A stretch of DNA of 61,169 nt, from contig JAFQZK010000025.1 in assembly GCA_017405965.1 (NCBI GenBank), positions 1 to 61,169 of the forward strand, read 5' to 3'. This DNA is from Muribaculaceae bacterium (lineage in GTDB: Bacteria; Bacteroidota; Bacteroidia; Bacteroidales; Muribaculaceae). The notes under the pieces are model-generated. The model made no database searches and was not told where the DNA came from. It was given only the letters and a program-made list of their open reading frames with translations. Both the position numbers and the translations under genes were made by a program. This document shows, one piece after another, positions 51,758 through 60,684 of this stretch. Position 1 is the stretch's first letter, and every line of letters starts with the position of its first letter.

Positions 51758-54454
51758 ATGGCTAAACACAACAAGAATAAGGGACTGACTGGCGAGCAAG
51801 TGATTGCAAGCCGCAGGGAGCACGGCAGCAATGTTCTCACCCCACCCACTCGCGATCCGCTATGGAAGCAATTCCTGCACAAATTCGATGACCCGCTTAT
51901 CAAAATTCTGCTGGTAGCACTCGTGCTGTCGGTAGCCTTATCGTTATATGAATACTTTCGTCTGCATGCAGGCGTCAGTGTGCTGTTCGAGCCCACCGGC
52001 ATCTTCCTGGCCATCATTCTTGCTACCCTGGTGGGATTCCTCGTCGAGGTGAACGCCAACAAGAAATTCCGACTGCTCAATCAGACCGATGACGATGCCA
52101 AAGTGAAGGTGCTGCGCGAGGGCCACATCACCCAAGTGCCGCGCCGCGACATCGTCGTGGGCGACATCGTCGTGCTGGACACGGGTGAGAAGGTGCCCGC
52201 CGACGGCACCATCCTCGACAGCTTCAACCTCAGGGTTGACGAGAGTTCTTTCACCGGAGAGCCATCAGCCTGGAAAACCCACGACACTGCAGCCGCCGCC
52301 CAAGAGAAAGAGGCCACCTATCCCGCCAACATGCTGCTGCGCGCCAGCACCGTCATCGAGGGCAATGCCACCATGCGTGTGGATCGCGTGGGTGACAAGA
52401 CCGAGTATGGCAAAGTGTACCGCGACGCTCAAATCGACAACAATATCAAGACCCCGCTCACGCAGCAACTCGACCGCCTGGGACGCACCATCGCCCGCGG
52501 CAGCTACGTCATGGCGGGACTGCTCGTGCTGGGACGAATCCTCGCCTTCCTGTGGTCGGGCAGCGAGGGCTTTGTCGCCGATGTCCAGTATTTCATCGAG
52601 ACAGTGATGCTGGCCGTGACCCTCATCGTGGTATCGGTGCCCGAAGGCCTGCCCATGAGCGTGACGCTGTCGCTTGCATTGAGCATGCGCAAGATGTTGA
52701 AACACAACAACCTGGTGAGGCGCATGCACGCCTGCGAGACCATGGGCGCCGCCACGGTCATCTGTACCGACAAGACCGGCACACTCACCCAGAACAAAAT
52801 GAAGATCTATCAGGCCCATTTTTACGGCCTGGACAATGGAGATAAGTTGACCGACGACGATGCAAGTCGCATCATCCAAGAGAGCATCGCCTGCAACAGC
52901 ACAGCTTTTCTCGACGACAGTGACCCCGGCAATGTAACTGCACTGGGCAACCCCACCGAGGGCGCTCTGCTGCTGTGGCTGCATGAAGCGGGCATTGACT
53001 ATATGGGCGTGAGAGACGCAAGCGAGACGCTGGCCCAGATGCCGTTCTCGACCATGACCAAGATGATGGCGACGGTCGTTGACAGCACCACCGGCAAACG
53101 ACTGTTACTGGTCAAGGGGGCTCCCGAAATTGTGATGCGCCTGTGCAACACAGTGGCTGGCAACGTCACCTTCCAGCAGATTACCGATGAATTGACGAGT
53201 TACCAGAATAAGGCCATGCGCACGTTGGCGTTCGCCTATTGCGAGTTGCCAAACGATGAGAATCCCGAGCAAGTGCTGGCGGGCCTCAAAACCGGCAACA
53301 CACCCGACCTTAATTTCCTGGGCATCGTCGCCATCAGCGACCCCGTTCGCACCGATGTGCCGTCGGCCATCCAGGACTGCCGCAACGCCGGCGTGAAGGT
53401 GAAAATCGTGACCGGTGATACCGGAGCCACAGCGCGTGAAATCGGCCGTCAAGTGGGATTGTGGAGAGACGATGACGACAATAACAAGGAGGCCATCATA
53501 ACCGGTCCCGACTTTGCCGCCCTCGATGACGGCGAGGCCGCCAAGCGAGCCCAAGCCATCAAAATCATGGCCCGTGCACGTCCCGATGACAAAGCGCGCC
53601 TCGTGCGCCTGCTCCAGCAACAGGGCGAAGTGGTGGCCGTCACCGGCGACGGCACCAACGATGCGCCAGCCCTGAATGCCGCCCAAGTGGGCCTGTCGAT
53701 GGGCGACGGTACCGCAGTAGCCAAAGAAGCCAGTGACATCACCATCCTGGACAACTCCTTTGCCAGCATCAACAAGGCCGTGCTGTGGGGTCGCTCGCTG
53801 TACAGCAACATCCAGCGTTTTGTCCTGTTCCAATTGGCAGTCAACGTGTGTGCCTGCCTCGTGGTCGCCATCTGTTCGTTCTTCAGCAAGCAGCCGGCGC
53901 TCACCGTGACACAGATGCTGTGGGTCAACCTCATTATGGACACCTTTGCCGCTCTGGCACTGGCTTCCCTGCCGCCCAACAGCGTACTCATGCGCCAAAA
54001 GCCGCGCGACTCCAAGGCCAGCATCATCACACCCAAGATGATGAAGTTCATCACCATCAGCGGAGCCATCTTTGCCGTGCTGATGATCGGATTGTTCTAC
54101 TACTTCACGCGTGAAGCCAACGGAGGACACAGGCTCACGCGCGGCATCAATCCCAACATCAACCCTCACGAGATGGGCATCTTCTTCAGCGTATTTGTTT
54201 TCCTGCAGTTCTGGAATATGCTCAACGCAAGGTCCTATGCCACTGGCAAATGGGCTTTCAACAACCTGCAGGACAGCAAGGTGTTCTGGGCCGTTGCAAC
54301 AGTCATCTTTGTGGGGCAAATCGCCCTCGTGCAATATTGCTACCTCTTGTTTGACTGCGCCCCACTCGACTGGCTGACGTGGGTCAAGATCATCGTGGGA
54401 ACCTCGCCTGTATTCATCATCGGGCAGCTTATTCCATATGTTAAAAACACATGA
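51758..54454 (+). CDS. PMCA-type calcium-transporting P-type ATPase
   Basis: This 898-residue membrane pump should export Ca2+ using ATP. The actuator loop is FTGEPSAW (TGE kept, Ser replaced by Pro). The fourth membrane segment has VPEGLPMSV. The phosphorylation site is ICTDKTGTLTQNKM, the nucleotide site VKGAPEIVMRL, and the hinge VTGDGTNDAPALNAAQVGLS. About ten membrane segments are visible, with a C-terminal group (FITISGAIFAVLMIGLFYYF and others). A longer frame from 51659 was rejected because ATG 51758 starts the conserved KNKGLTGEQV region. There is no C-terminal calmodulin-binding tail. Confidence 0.9.
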   Translation: MAKHNKNKGLTGEQVIASRREHGSNVLTPPTRDPLWKQFLHKFDDPLIKILLVALVLSVALSLYEYFRLHAGVSVLFEPTGIFLAIILATLVGFLVEVNANKKFRLLNQTDDDAKVKVLREGHITQVPRRDIVVGDIVVLDTGEKVPADGTILDSFNLRVDESSFTGEPSAWKTHDTAAAAQEKEATYPANMLLRASTVIEGNATMRVDRVGDKTEYGKVYRDAQIDNNIKTPLTQQLDRLGRTIARGSYVMAGLLVLGRILAFLWSGSEGFVADVQYFIETVMLAVTLIVVSVPEGLPMSVTLSLALSMRKMLKHNNLVRRMHACETMGAATVICTDKTGTLTQNKMKIYQAHFYGLDNGDKLTDDDASRIIQESIACNSTAFLDDSDPGNVTALGNPTEGALLLWLHEAGIDYMGVRDASETLAQMPFSTMTKMMATVVDSTTGKRLLLVKGAPEIVMRLCNTVAGNVTFQQITDELTSYQNKAMRTLAFAYCELPNDENPEQVLAGLKTGNTPDLNFLGIVAISDPVRTDVPSAIQDCRNAGVKVKIVTGDTGATAREIGRQVGLWRDDDDNNKEAIITGPDFAALDDGEAAKRAQAIKIMARARPDDKARLVRLLQQQGEVVAVTGDGTNDAPALNAAQVGLSMGDGTAVAKEASDITILDNSFASINKAVLWGRSLYSNIQRFVLFQLAVNVCACLVVAICSFFSKQPALTVTQMLWVNLIMDTFAALALASLPPNSVLMRQKPRDSKASIITPKMMKFITISGAIFAVLMIGLFYYFTREANGGHRLTRGINPNINPHEMGIFFSVFVFLQFWNMLNARSYATGKWAFNNLQDSKVFWAVATVIFVGQIALVQYCYLLFDCAPLDWLTWVKIIVGTSPVFIIGQLIPYVKNT

Positions 54455-54478
54455 TTTTTGAAAAATCTCATTATTTAT

Positions 54479-54509
54479 TTTGCGGGTTCGGTTTTTTGCC
54501 GTAACTTTG
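54479..54509 (+). promoter_or_regulatory. Strong Bacteroidota promoter for the 399-residue secreted protein
   Basis: TTTG (54479-54482), 19 bp, then TAACTTTG (54502-54509): a full -33/-7 match. It lies about 60 bp before ATG 54569. Confidence 0.8.
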
Positions 54510-54568
54510 TCACATCTATATGCAAACGAAAACAAACATTACATTAATATTTATTATAACTTACATCT

Positions 54569-55768
54569 ATGAAGAAATCATTACTTTTAGCTTTGACAAT
54601 GGCTTTTGCAGGCTTCGGTGTAGCTAATGCCGAACTCACCATCTCTGTCAACAACATTGCTCAGCCTGCCAACGACACCGCGTTGTTCGCTCTGCCCGTG
54701 AATCCTGACCTTTCTCAGGAAATCTGGACTGCGTACTCCTTGACCAACCCGATGACCGGTGCAGTAGATGAGTACATCTGCGGCAAGTTCCAGGCCGAGT
54801 ATCTGGTAACTGCTCTGGACTTCACCATGGGTGACACCAACAAGGGTACTGCTACCCTTCCCGCCAACGCCAAGGTGATTGGCCTGGGCCTTGATGGTTA
54901 TGACATCGGCAGTGAGCTGTCGCCCCAACACGACGTTCGCCACTATGTGACTGCATGGTGCCGCAACATCGCTCGCAGCAAGATGGAGCTTGATGCTCTT
55001 GACTTGTTCGATGGTTATAACGTTCACCCTCCCGTTGGCGACCTTTTCACCGACACCGATGCCAACCCCAATGGTATCCTCAATGTACTTGACCTGAATG
55101 CCGACGATCAGAACCCCGCTCCCGTTGTTAACATCGACTTCGGCACCCCCACCGATCCCGATATGCCTTTCTGGTACAAGGGAGAGAACATCTACCTCAC
55201 GCTGTGGCTGATCAACCCCGGTACACTCATGAAGTACAAATACATGTCCTATGACAACGCCGAGGCCAAGTATGCCAGCCTGATGCGTTCTGGAAACCTC
55301 TGCTTCAACAGCGAGTCACAGTATGACCTGTATGACGTATTCCACACCAACCTCATGTATGAGCTGCCCCAGTATCGTCTGCCCGCTTTCTACACGCCTT
55401 ATTTCACTAACGACATCCGCGTTACTGTATCGGGCTATGAGACCGAGTATCAGCTGAGGGATGCCGAGGGTAACATTTACTACCCCGAGGCCGACGGCAA
55501 CTTCTACAGCATGGATCACACCAAGCAGTACACCGTTTACTCCAATGGCAAGCCCCGTGGCACTTTCACCTTCGAGAACATCTACAAGGACATCGACCTG
55601 GAGATCACCAACACGACCGCTGTTGAGGAACTCGATGCCACCAAGGCTGTTGCAGGCGTAGCTTACTACAACCTGGCCGGTCAGAAGATGCAGGAGGCCA
55701 ACGGCGTGACCATCGTCGTTACCACCTACACCGACGGCAGCACCACCACCGCTAAGGTCATCAAGTAA
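54569..55768 (+). CDS. Secreted protein with C-terminal sorting-like tail
   Basis: This 399-residue protein has a signal peptide (LLLALTMAFAGFGVANA). The middle (about 20-345) is beta-rich and matches no family I recognise; it has ALPVNPDLSQEIWTAYSLTN and an NVLDLNADDQNP segment that resembles a metal-binding loop. The C-terminus, AGVAYYNLAGQKMQEANGVT then IVVTTYTDGSTTTAKVIK, resembles the tail of the 2122-residue protein. It has its own strong promoter and terminator, so it is expressed as a single gene. A role in surface attachment or glycan sensing is only guessed from its neighbours. Confidence 0.6.
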   Translation: MKKSLLLALTMAFAGFGVANAELTISVNNIAQPANDTALFALPVNPDLSQEIWTAYSLTNPMTGAVDEYICGKFQAEYLVTALDFTMGDTNKGTATLPANAKVIGLGLDGYDIGSELSPQHDVRHYVTAWCRNIARSKMELDALDLFDGYNVHPPVGDLFTDTDANPNGILNVLDLNADDQNPAPVVNIDFGTPTDPDMPFWYKGENIYLTLWLINPGTLMKYKYMSYDNAEAKYASLMRSGNLCFNSESQYDLYDVFHTNLMYELPQYRLPAFYTPYFTNDIRVTVSGYETEYQLRDAEGNIYYPEADGNFYSMDHTKQYTVYSNGKPRGTFTFENIYKDIDLEITNTTAVEELDATKAVAGVAYYNLAGQKMQEANGVTIVVTTYTDGSTTTAKVIK

Positions 55769-55807
55769 TTAAGCTATCAGCTTATAGCTGTTTTACTGAA
55801 AGATATG

Positions 55808-55837
55808 ACAGACGCTCCCTATTCAGGGGGCGTCTGT
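55808..55837 (+). terminator. Terminator after the 399-residue protein gene
   Basis: ACAGACGCTCCCT and AGGGGGCGTCTGT form a 13-bp stem with one T·G pair and an ATTC loop, followed by TTGTTTTTC. Confidence 0.85.
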
Positions 55838-55879
55838 TGTTTTTCAGTGTGATTTGTTGAAGATAACAAGATTAATTAC

Positions 55880-55887
55880 TACCTTTG
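55880..55887 (+). promoter_or_regulatory. -7 promoter box for the SusC-SusD-GH18 locus
   Basis: TACCTTTG matches TAnnTTTG, with a TTTG (55853-55856) 23 bp upstream. It lies 35 bp before ATG 55922. Confidence 0.6.
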
Positions 55888-55921
55888 CGATATTGAGAAA
55901 AATCAGTTCATCAAGGTAATT

Positions 55922-58900
55922 ATGAGAAAAATGAGATTAAAACTCCCGTGGACTGCAGGGGTGCTGGTGATGCTGGCTTTGGCTCTGTGTGGCAACGCGG
56001 CTATCGCTGCGCCAATATCACAGGTGCAGAGCAGCACAGTACAGACCTCGACGGTGACGGGACAAGTGCTTGACGAGAACGGCGAGCCCATGATCGGAGC
56101 TACCGTCAGTGTCAAGGGCACCATTGTGGCTACTGCCACCGATTTCGATGGGCGATTCAGCATCAGTGCGGCCCCGGGTGCTACCTTGACCGTAAGTTAT
56201 GTGGGTTATGAGACGTGCAATGTGCGGGTGGATGGCTCTAACATGACGATTACAATGGAACCGTCTGCAGCTCTTGACCTCGGTGAGGTTGTCGTGACCG
56301 CCCTCGGTATCAAGAAAGAGGCCAAGTCGCTGTCCTACAACGTGCAACAGGTCGAAGGCGATGCCCTGACGAGGGTGCCGGATGCCAACTTCGTCAACTC
56401 GCTCTCGGGCAAGGTGGCCGGTGTGACCATCAATGCCAGCGCGACGGGTGCGGGCGGCAGCAGCCGCGTGGTAATGCGCGGAGCCAAGTCTATCAATGGC
56501 AACAACAACGTGTTGTATGTCGTGGACGGCATCCCCATGCAGAACCTCTCCAGCGAGCAGCCTGAAGGCATCTTTGCCGGAGCCGGCCAGACGGGTGACG
56601 CCACCAGTAACATCAACCCCGATGACATCGAGAGCATCAGCGCCCTGACGGGCCCCTCGGCGGCGGCCCTCTACGGTGCCAATGCCGCCAACGGCGTCAT
56701 CATCATTACCACCAAGCGTGGTCGTGCAGGCCGGGTAGATGTCACCTACAACGGTAGTTTCCAGCTCTCCAAGCCCTTCGTATTGCCCCGCTTCCAGAAC
56801 CAATACGGACCGAGCGAGACGGGCAGTTACTTCAGTTGGGGTGAGAAACTGGCAACCCCCAGCGATTACCGTCCCGCCGACTTCTTCCAGACGGGCGCCA
56901 ATATCGCCAACTCGGTGAGCCTGAGCACCGGTACCGAAAAGAACCAGACCTATCTGTCGCTCGGTGCCACCAATGCCCACGGAATCATCCACAGCAACAA
57001 CTACGACCGCTACAACGTGAGCGTGCGCAACACCACCAGTTTCCTCGACGACCGCATGACGCTCGACCTGGGTTACATGCTCACCGCCGTCAAGGAGCAG
57101 AACATGATCAGCCAGGGCCAGTACCACAATCCGCTGGTGCCGGTCTATCTGTTCCCCGCCGGTGACGACTTCTCCAAGTTGGGCTACTACGAGCGCTATG
57201 ACACGGGCCGCAACTTCCCTGTGCAATATTGGCCCTATAACTATGATATCTCGATGGAGAACCCCTATTGGGAAACCGAGCGCGAGCGCTTCGTCAACCA
57301 CAAGGAGCGCCACCAGGCGACTGTCTCGCTCAACTGGCGCATCACCCCGTGGCTCGACATCACGGGCCGTGTGAAGTATGACAAGAGCAGCGATAAATAC
57401 GAGGAGAAATTCTTTGCCTCGACCAACACGCTCTATGCCTCCAAATATGGCCACTACGGTCTGCGCAACGTGAGCAACCGCCAGCTGTATGCCGAGGCTT
57501 TCGCCAAGTTTGACAAATACTTTTACGTTGACGGTGGTCACTTGAGCTTGAGCGGTGTGCTGGGCACGAGTTTTGACCAGCGCGACAACAGCATCGAGGG
57601 CTTCAGCGGCCACTTGAAGGGTACCGCCAACAAGTTCACCCTGGCCAATGTAGAGACTTCCAACTCGACTTTCAAGCCCGTGCAGAGCGGTTACCGCACC
57701 CAGTTGCAGAGCGTATATGCCACTGCCCAACTGGGCGTTAGCAGTTATGTCTATCTTGATGTGACTGCCCGCAACGACTGGTCGAGCAAACTCGAGAAGA
57801 GTTACTTCTACTGGTCGGCTGGCCTTTCATGGGTATGGACCGACGTGTTGAAAGAGTTGGATATAGAATGTGATTGGCTCAACTACTTCAAGACCCGCAT
57901 AGGCTACTCCCAGGTGGGTAATGAACCTAACGAGCCGTTCCTGACGCGTGAGACCTACGCCATCAACCCCTCGACGGGTCTGGCCGAGACTTCAACACGG
58001 ATGCTTACCGACCTCAAACCCGAGCGTACTAACTCGCAGGAAGCCGGTATCGACCTGTATATGTTCCGCAGCCGCCTGCGCATGAACATGACTCTATACA
58101 AGTCCAGCACCCGTAACCAGTTCTTCTATCCCACGCTGCCCGCTTCGTCAGGTTATACCAGTGCGGTGGTTAATGGTGGACGTGTGGATAACGAGGGCGT
58201 TGAACTCACGGCCCGATATATCCAGCCCCTTGGCCCAGTGACTTGGGAAACTTATTTGACCTGGACCCTTAATCAAAACAAGGTCAAGGAACTGCTCAAG
58301 AACTGGCGCAATCCCATCGATGGTGAGATTTACAACCTGGACGAACTCTACATGGGCGGCACCTCAGGCTATCAGATTCGCCTGACCGAGGGCGGCACCC
58401 TAAGCGACGTATATGTCTCGACGCTCAAGACCGATGAGCACGGCGCCATCTACGTCAACCCCGAGCGCCAGACCGTTGAGGCTAATCCCAACAACAACGC
58501 TTATTACATCTATGCCGGCCAGGCCGCTCCCAAGTACAACCTGTCGTGGGGCAACTCAATCAATTTCAAGGGTGTGACCCTGTCTGCCTTGTTGGCCTAC
58601 CGCTATGGCGGCATCGTCGTGAGTGAGACGCAGGCCATCCTTGACTACTATGGCGCTTCACAAGCCACACAGGAAGCCCGCAACGACGGCGGCGTGGTCA
58701 TCAACGGCAAGAAAATCAATGCCCAGGGCTACTATCAGACCGTGGGCAACCCCAACGGCACGGTCGATTCTCGCTATGTTTACAGCGCAACCAACCTCAG
58801 ACTGGCCGAGTTGAGCATCGGCTATGACGTGCCTGTTCATCGCTGGGTGAAGTGGATCAAGGGCCTGAATTTATCCTTTGTCGCCCACAACCTGTGCATG

Positions 58901-59026
58901 ATCTACAACAAGGCCCCCTATGACCCCGAGGCGACCTCCAATACGGGCACCTACTATCAGGGCATCGACTACTTCATGCAGCCCAGCCTGCGAACGATGG
59001 GATTTAATGTGAAACTCAAATTCTGA
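55922..59026 (+). CDS. SusC/RagA-type TonB-dependent outer-membrane transporter
   Basis: This 1034-residue protein imports oligosaccharides across the outer membrane. A signal peptide (about 1-29) is followed by a carboxypeptidase-regulatory-like domain (about 44-120, GQVLDENGEPMIGATVSVKG). A TonB-box-like stretch and plug follow (about 120-260, LGEVVVTALGIKKE, SINGNNNVLYVVDGIPMQNL), then a 22-strand barrel ending FMQPSLRTMGFNVKLKF with a C-terminal aromatic residue. The gene starts the locus, 7 bp before the SusD gene. The downstream GH18-like gene suggests an N-acetylglucosamine-containing glycan such as chitin or an N-glycan, but the ligand is not settled by sequence. Confidence 0.95.
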   Translation: MRKMRLKLPWTAGVLVMLALALCGNAAIAAPISQVQSSTVQTSTVTGQVLDENGEPMIGATVSVKGTIVATATDFDGRFSISAAPGATLTVSYVGYETCNVRVDGSNMTITMEPSAALDLGEVVVTALGIKKEAKSLSYNVQQVEGDALTRVPDANFVNSLSGKVAGVTINASATGAGGSSRVVMRGAKSINGNNNVLYVVDGIPMQNLSSEQPEGIFAGAGQTGDATSNINPDDIESISALTGPSAAALYGANAANGVIIITTKRGRAGRVDVTYNGSFQLSKPFVLPRFQNQYGPSETGSYFSWGEKLATPSDYRPADFFQTGANIANSVSLSTGTEKNQTYLSLGATNAHGIIHSNNYDRYNVSVRNTTSFLDDRMTLDLGYMLTAVKEQNMISQGQYHNPLVPVYLFPAGDDFSKLGYYERYDTGRNFPVQYWPYNYDISMENPYWETERERFVNHKERHQATVSLNWRITPWLDITGRVKYDKSSDKYEEKFFASTNTLYASKYGHYGLRNVSNRQLYAEAFAKFDKYFYVDGGHLSLSGVLGTSFDQRDNSIEGFSGHLKGTANKFTLANVETSNSTFKPVQSGYRTQLQSVYATAQLGVSSYVYLDVTARNDWSSKLEKSYFYWSAGLSWVWTDVLKELDIECDWLNYFKTRIGYSQVGNEPNEPFLTRETYAINPSTGLAETSTRMLTDLKPERTNSQEAGIDLYMFRSRLRMNMTLYKSSTRNQFFYPTLPASSGYTSAVVNGGRVDNEGVELTARYIQPLGPVTWETYLTWTLNQNKVKELLKNWRNPIDGEIYNLDELYMGGTSGYQIRLTEGGTLSDVYVSTLKTDEHGAIYVNPERQTVEANPNNNAYYIYAGQAAPKYNLSWGNSINFKGVTLSALLAYRYGGIVVSETQAILDYYGASQATQEARNDGGVVINGKKINAQGYYQTVGNPNGTVDSRYVYSATNLRLAELSIGYDVPVHRWVKWIKGLNLSFVAHNLCMIYNKAPYDPEATSNTGTYYQGIDYFMQPSLRTMGFNVKLKF

Positions 59027-59033
59027 TACGGCT

Positions 59034-60662
59034 ATGAAGACGAGATTTCTATTATATATCGGTGCTATTATGCTGCTTGCGGCATGCACCAAGTCGTTTG
59101 ACGACATCAACACCAACCAGCACCAGCTCACCGACGAGGAACTGGCCAATGACTACCAGAACGTGGGCGCCTTTTTCTCGCAGATGGTATCGAGGGTCGT
59201 TCTCTTTGATGACGGTTCGGGCAACTGCCTTTCGTCAGACTATCAGGTGGCACAAGGCTTGAGTGCCGACCCGTTCTCGGGCTATGTGGGCTTGACGGGC
59301 ACTTGGCGCAACGGTGTGCACAACGGTTCCTACAGTTTTGTGAGCGGTTGGTATGACCAGATGTTCACCCGCGCCTTCAGCGAGGTGATGCCGGCCTGGC
59401 AAAGGATCACAAAGGTTGCGGGCGAAATGAATCAGCCTGCCGTGGCTGCACTGGCCACCATCGTCAAGGTCGAGGCCCTGCACCGCGTGACCGACATGTA
59501 CGGGCCGATACCTTACATCCATTTCGGAAGCGGATCACTGGGCACGACCTACGACCGCCAGCAGGAGGTCTATCACAGGTTCTTTGAAGAACTTGATGAA
59601 GCAATCAATGTCCTCACGCCGCTTGCCGAGTCGGGTGAGTCGTTATTGCCCGACTATGACAACGTGTATGAAGGCAATGTCGCCCGCTGGGTGAAATTCG
59701 CCAACACGCTGCGCCTGCGTCTGGCACTGCGCGTGGCCTATGCCGACCCATCCCTGGCACAGCAGGAAGCCGAGAAATCGGCCGCTTGTTCCATAGGTTT
59801 CATCGAGACGCCAGCCGAACGTGCTCAATTGCTGCACGGTCGCCTGACCTACTTCCACCCCAACTATGACATGGCCTATAACTTCAATGCCGGTGAAGTG
59901 CGCATGGGGGCTTCGATGGACTGTTACATGAACGGCTACAGCGACCCGCGACTGGCCGCCTATTTCGTCCCCGCCAGCAGTGACAACAAGTATCACGGCG
60001 TGCGCCTGGGTGTCCATAACATGAATCCCACACGCTATGCCGGGGTGTACATCTCCAACCTGAACATCGACCGGGCCACCACGCCCATCGTGTGGATGAC
60101 GGTTGCCGAGGCCTACTTCCTGCGCTCCGAGGCAGCCTTGCGTGGCTGGAACATGGGAGGCACGGCAAAGACATTCTACGAGGCCGGCATCCGTGCATCG
60201 TTCAACGAGAACGGCGTGGGTGGCGAGGACGCCTATATCGCCAACTCGACGCTGAAACCCACCCGTTATGTGGACCGCACGGGCAGCAACAATGGCACCA
60301 ACGCCCCCAGCGACATTACCATCGCCTGGAATGACGAGGCCGACTTCGAGGTCAATCTGGAGCGCATCATCACCCAGAAGTGGATTGCGATGTACCCCGA
60401 CGGCTGTGAGGGCTGGGCCGAATTCCGCCGCACTGGCTATCCCCGCCTGCTGCCCGTCGTGAACAACGACAGCCAAGGGCTCATCGACACGCAGTTGCAA
60501 GTGCGTCGATGCCCCTTCCCCGTGCAAGAGTACAATACCAACGAAGCCGCCGTCCAAGCCGCCGTCCAACTGCTGGACAGCGAGGCGCTCAATGGTGGCC
60601 AGGACAATGGAGGCACCCGCCTGTGGTGGGACCGCAAAGAGTTAACAGTTAACAGCGAATAG
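59034..60662 (+). CDS. SusD/RagB-type glycan-binding lipoprotein
   Basis: This 542-residue surface lipoprotein caps SusC and captures glycans. The lipobox LLAAC gives Cys18. Helical TPR-like segments follow: VAALATIVKVEALHRVTDMY, QEVYHRFFEELDEAINVL and RWVKFANTLRLRLALRVAYA. The typical C-terminal part has IITQKWIAMYPDGCEGWAEF, RRTGYPRL and RLWWDRKE. It is 7 bp after SusC. The very end is encoded by a small direct repeat (GTTAACAGTTAACAG), which may have changed the tail. Confidence 0.95.
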   Translation: MKTRFLLYIGAIMLLAACTKSFDDINTNQHQLTDEELANDYQNVGAFFSQMVSRVVLFDDGSGNCLSSDYQVAQGLSADPFSGYVGLTGTWRNGVHNGSYSFVSGWYDQMFTRAFSEVMPAWQRITKVAGEMNQPAVAALATIVKVEALHRVTDMYGPIPYIHFGSGSLGTTYDRQQEVYHRFFEELDEAINVLTPLAESGESLLPDYDNVYEGNVARWVKFANTLRLRLALRVAYADPSLAQQEAEKSAACSIGFIETPAERAQLLHGRLTYFHPNYDMAYNFNAGEVRMGASMDCYMNGYSDPRLAAYFVPASSDNKYHGVRLGVHNMNPTRYAGVYISNLNIDRATTPIVWMTVAEAYFLRSEAALRGWNMGGTAKTFYEAGIRASFNENGVGGEDAYIANSTLKPTRYVDRTGSNNGTNAPSDITIAWNDEADFEVNLERIITQKWIAMYPDGCEGWAEFRRTGYPRLLPVVNNDSQGLIDTQLQVRRCPFPVQEYNTNEAAVQAAVQLLDSEALNGGQDNGGTRLWWDRKELTVNSE

Positions 60663-60684
60663 TGAACAGTTAATAGTTGGAAAA

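Noticed and set aside
56018-57730. Long minus-strand open frame opposite SusC
   Set aside because: Opposite-strand shadow of a strongly supported TonB-dependent transporter gene.
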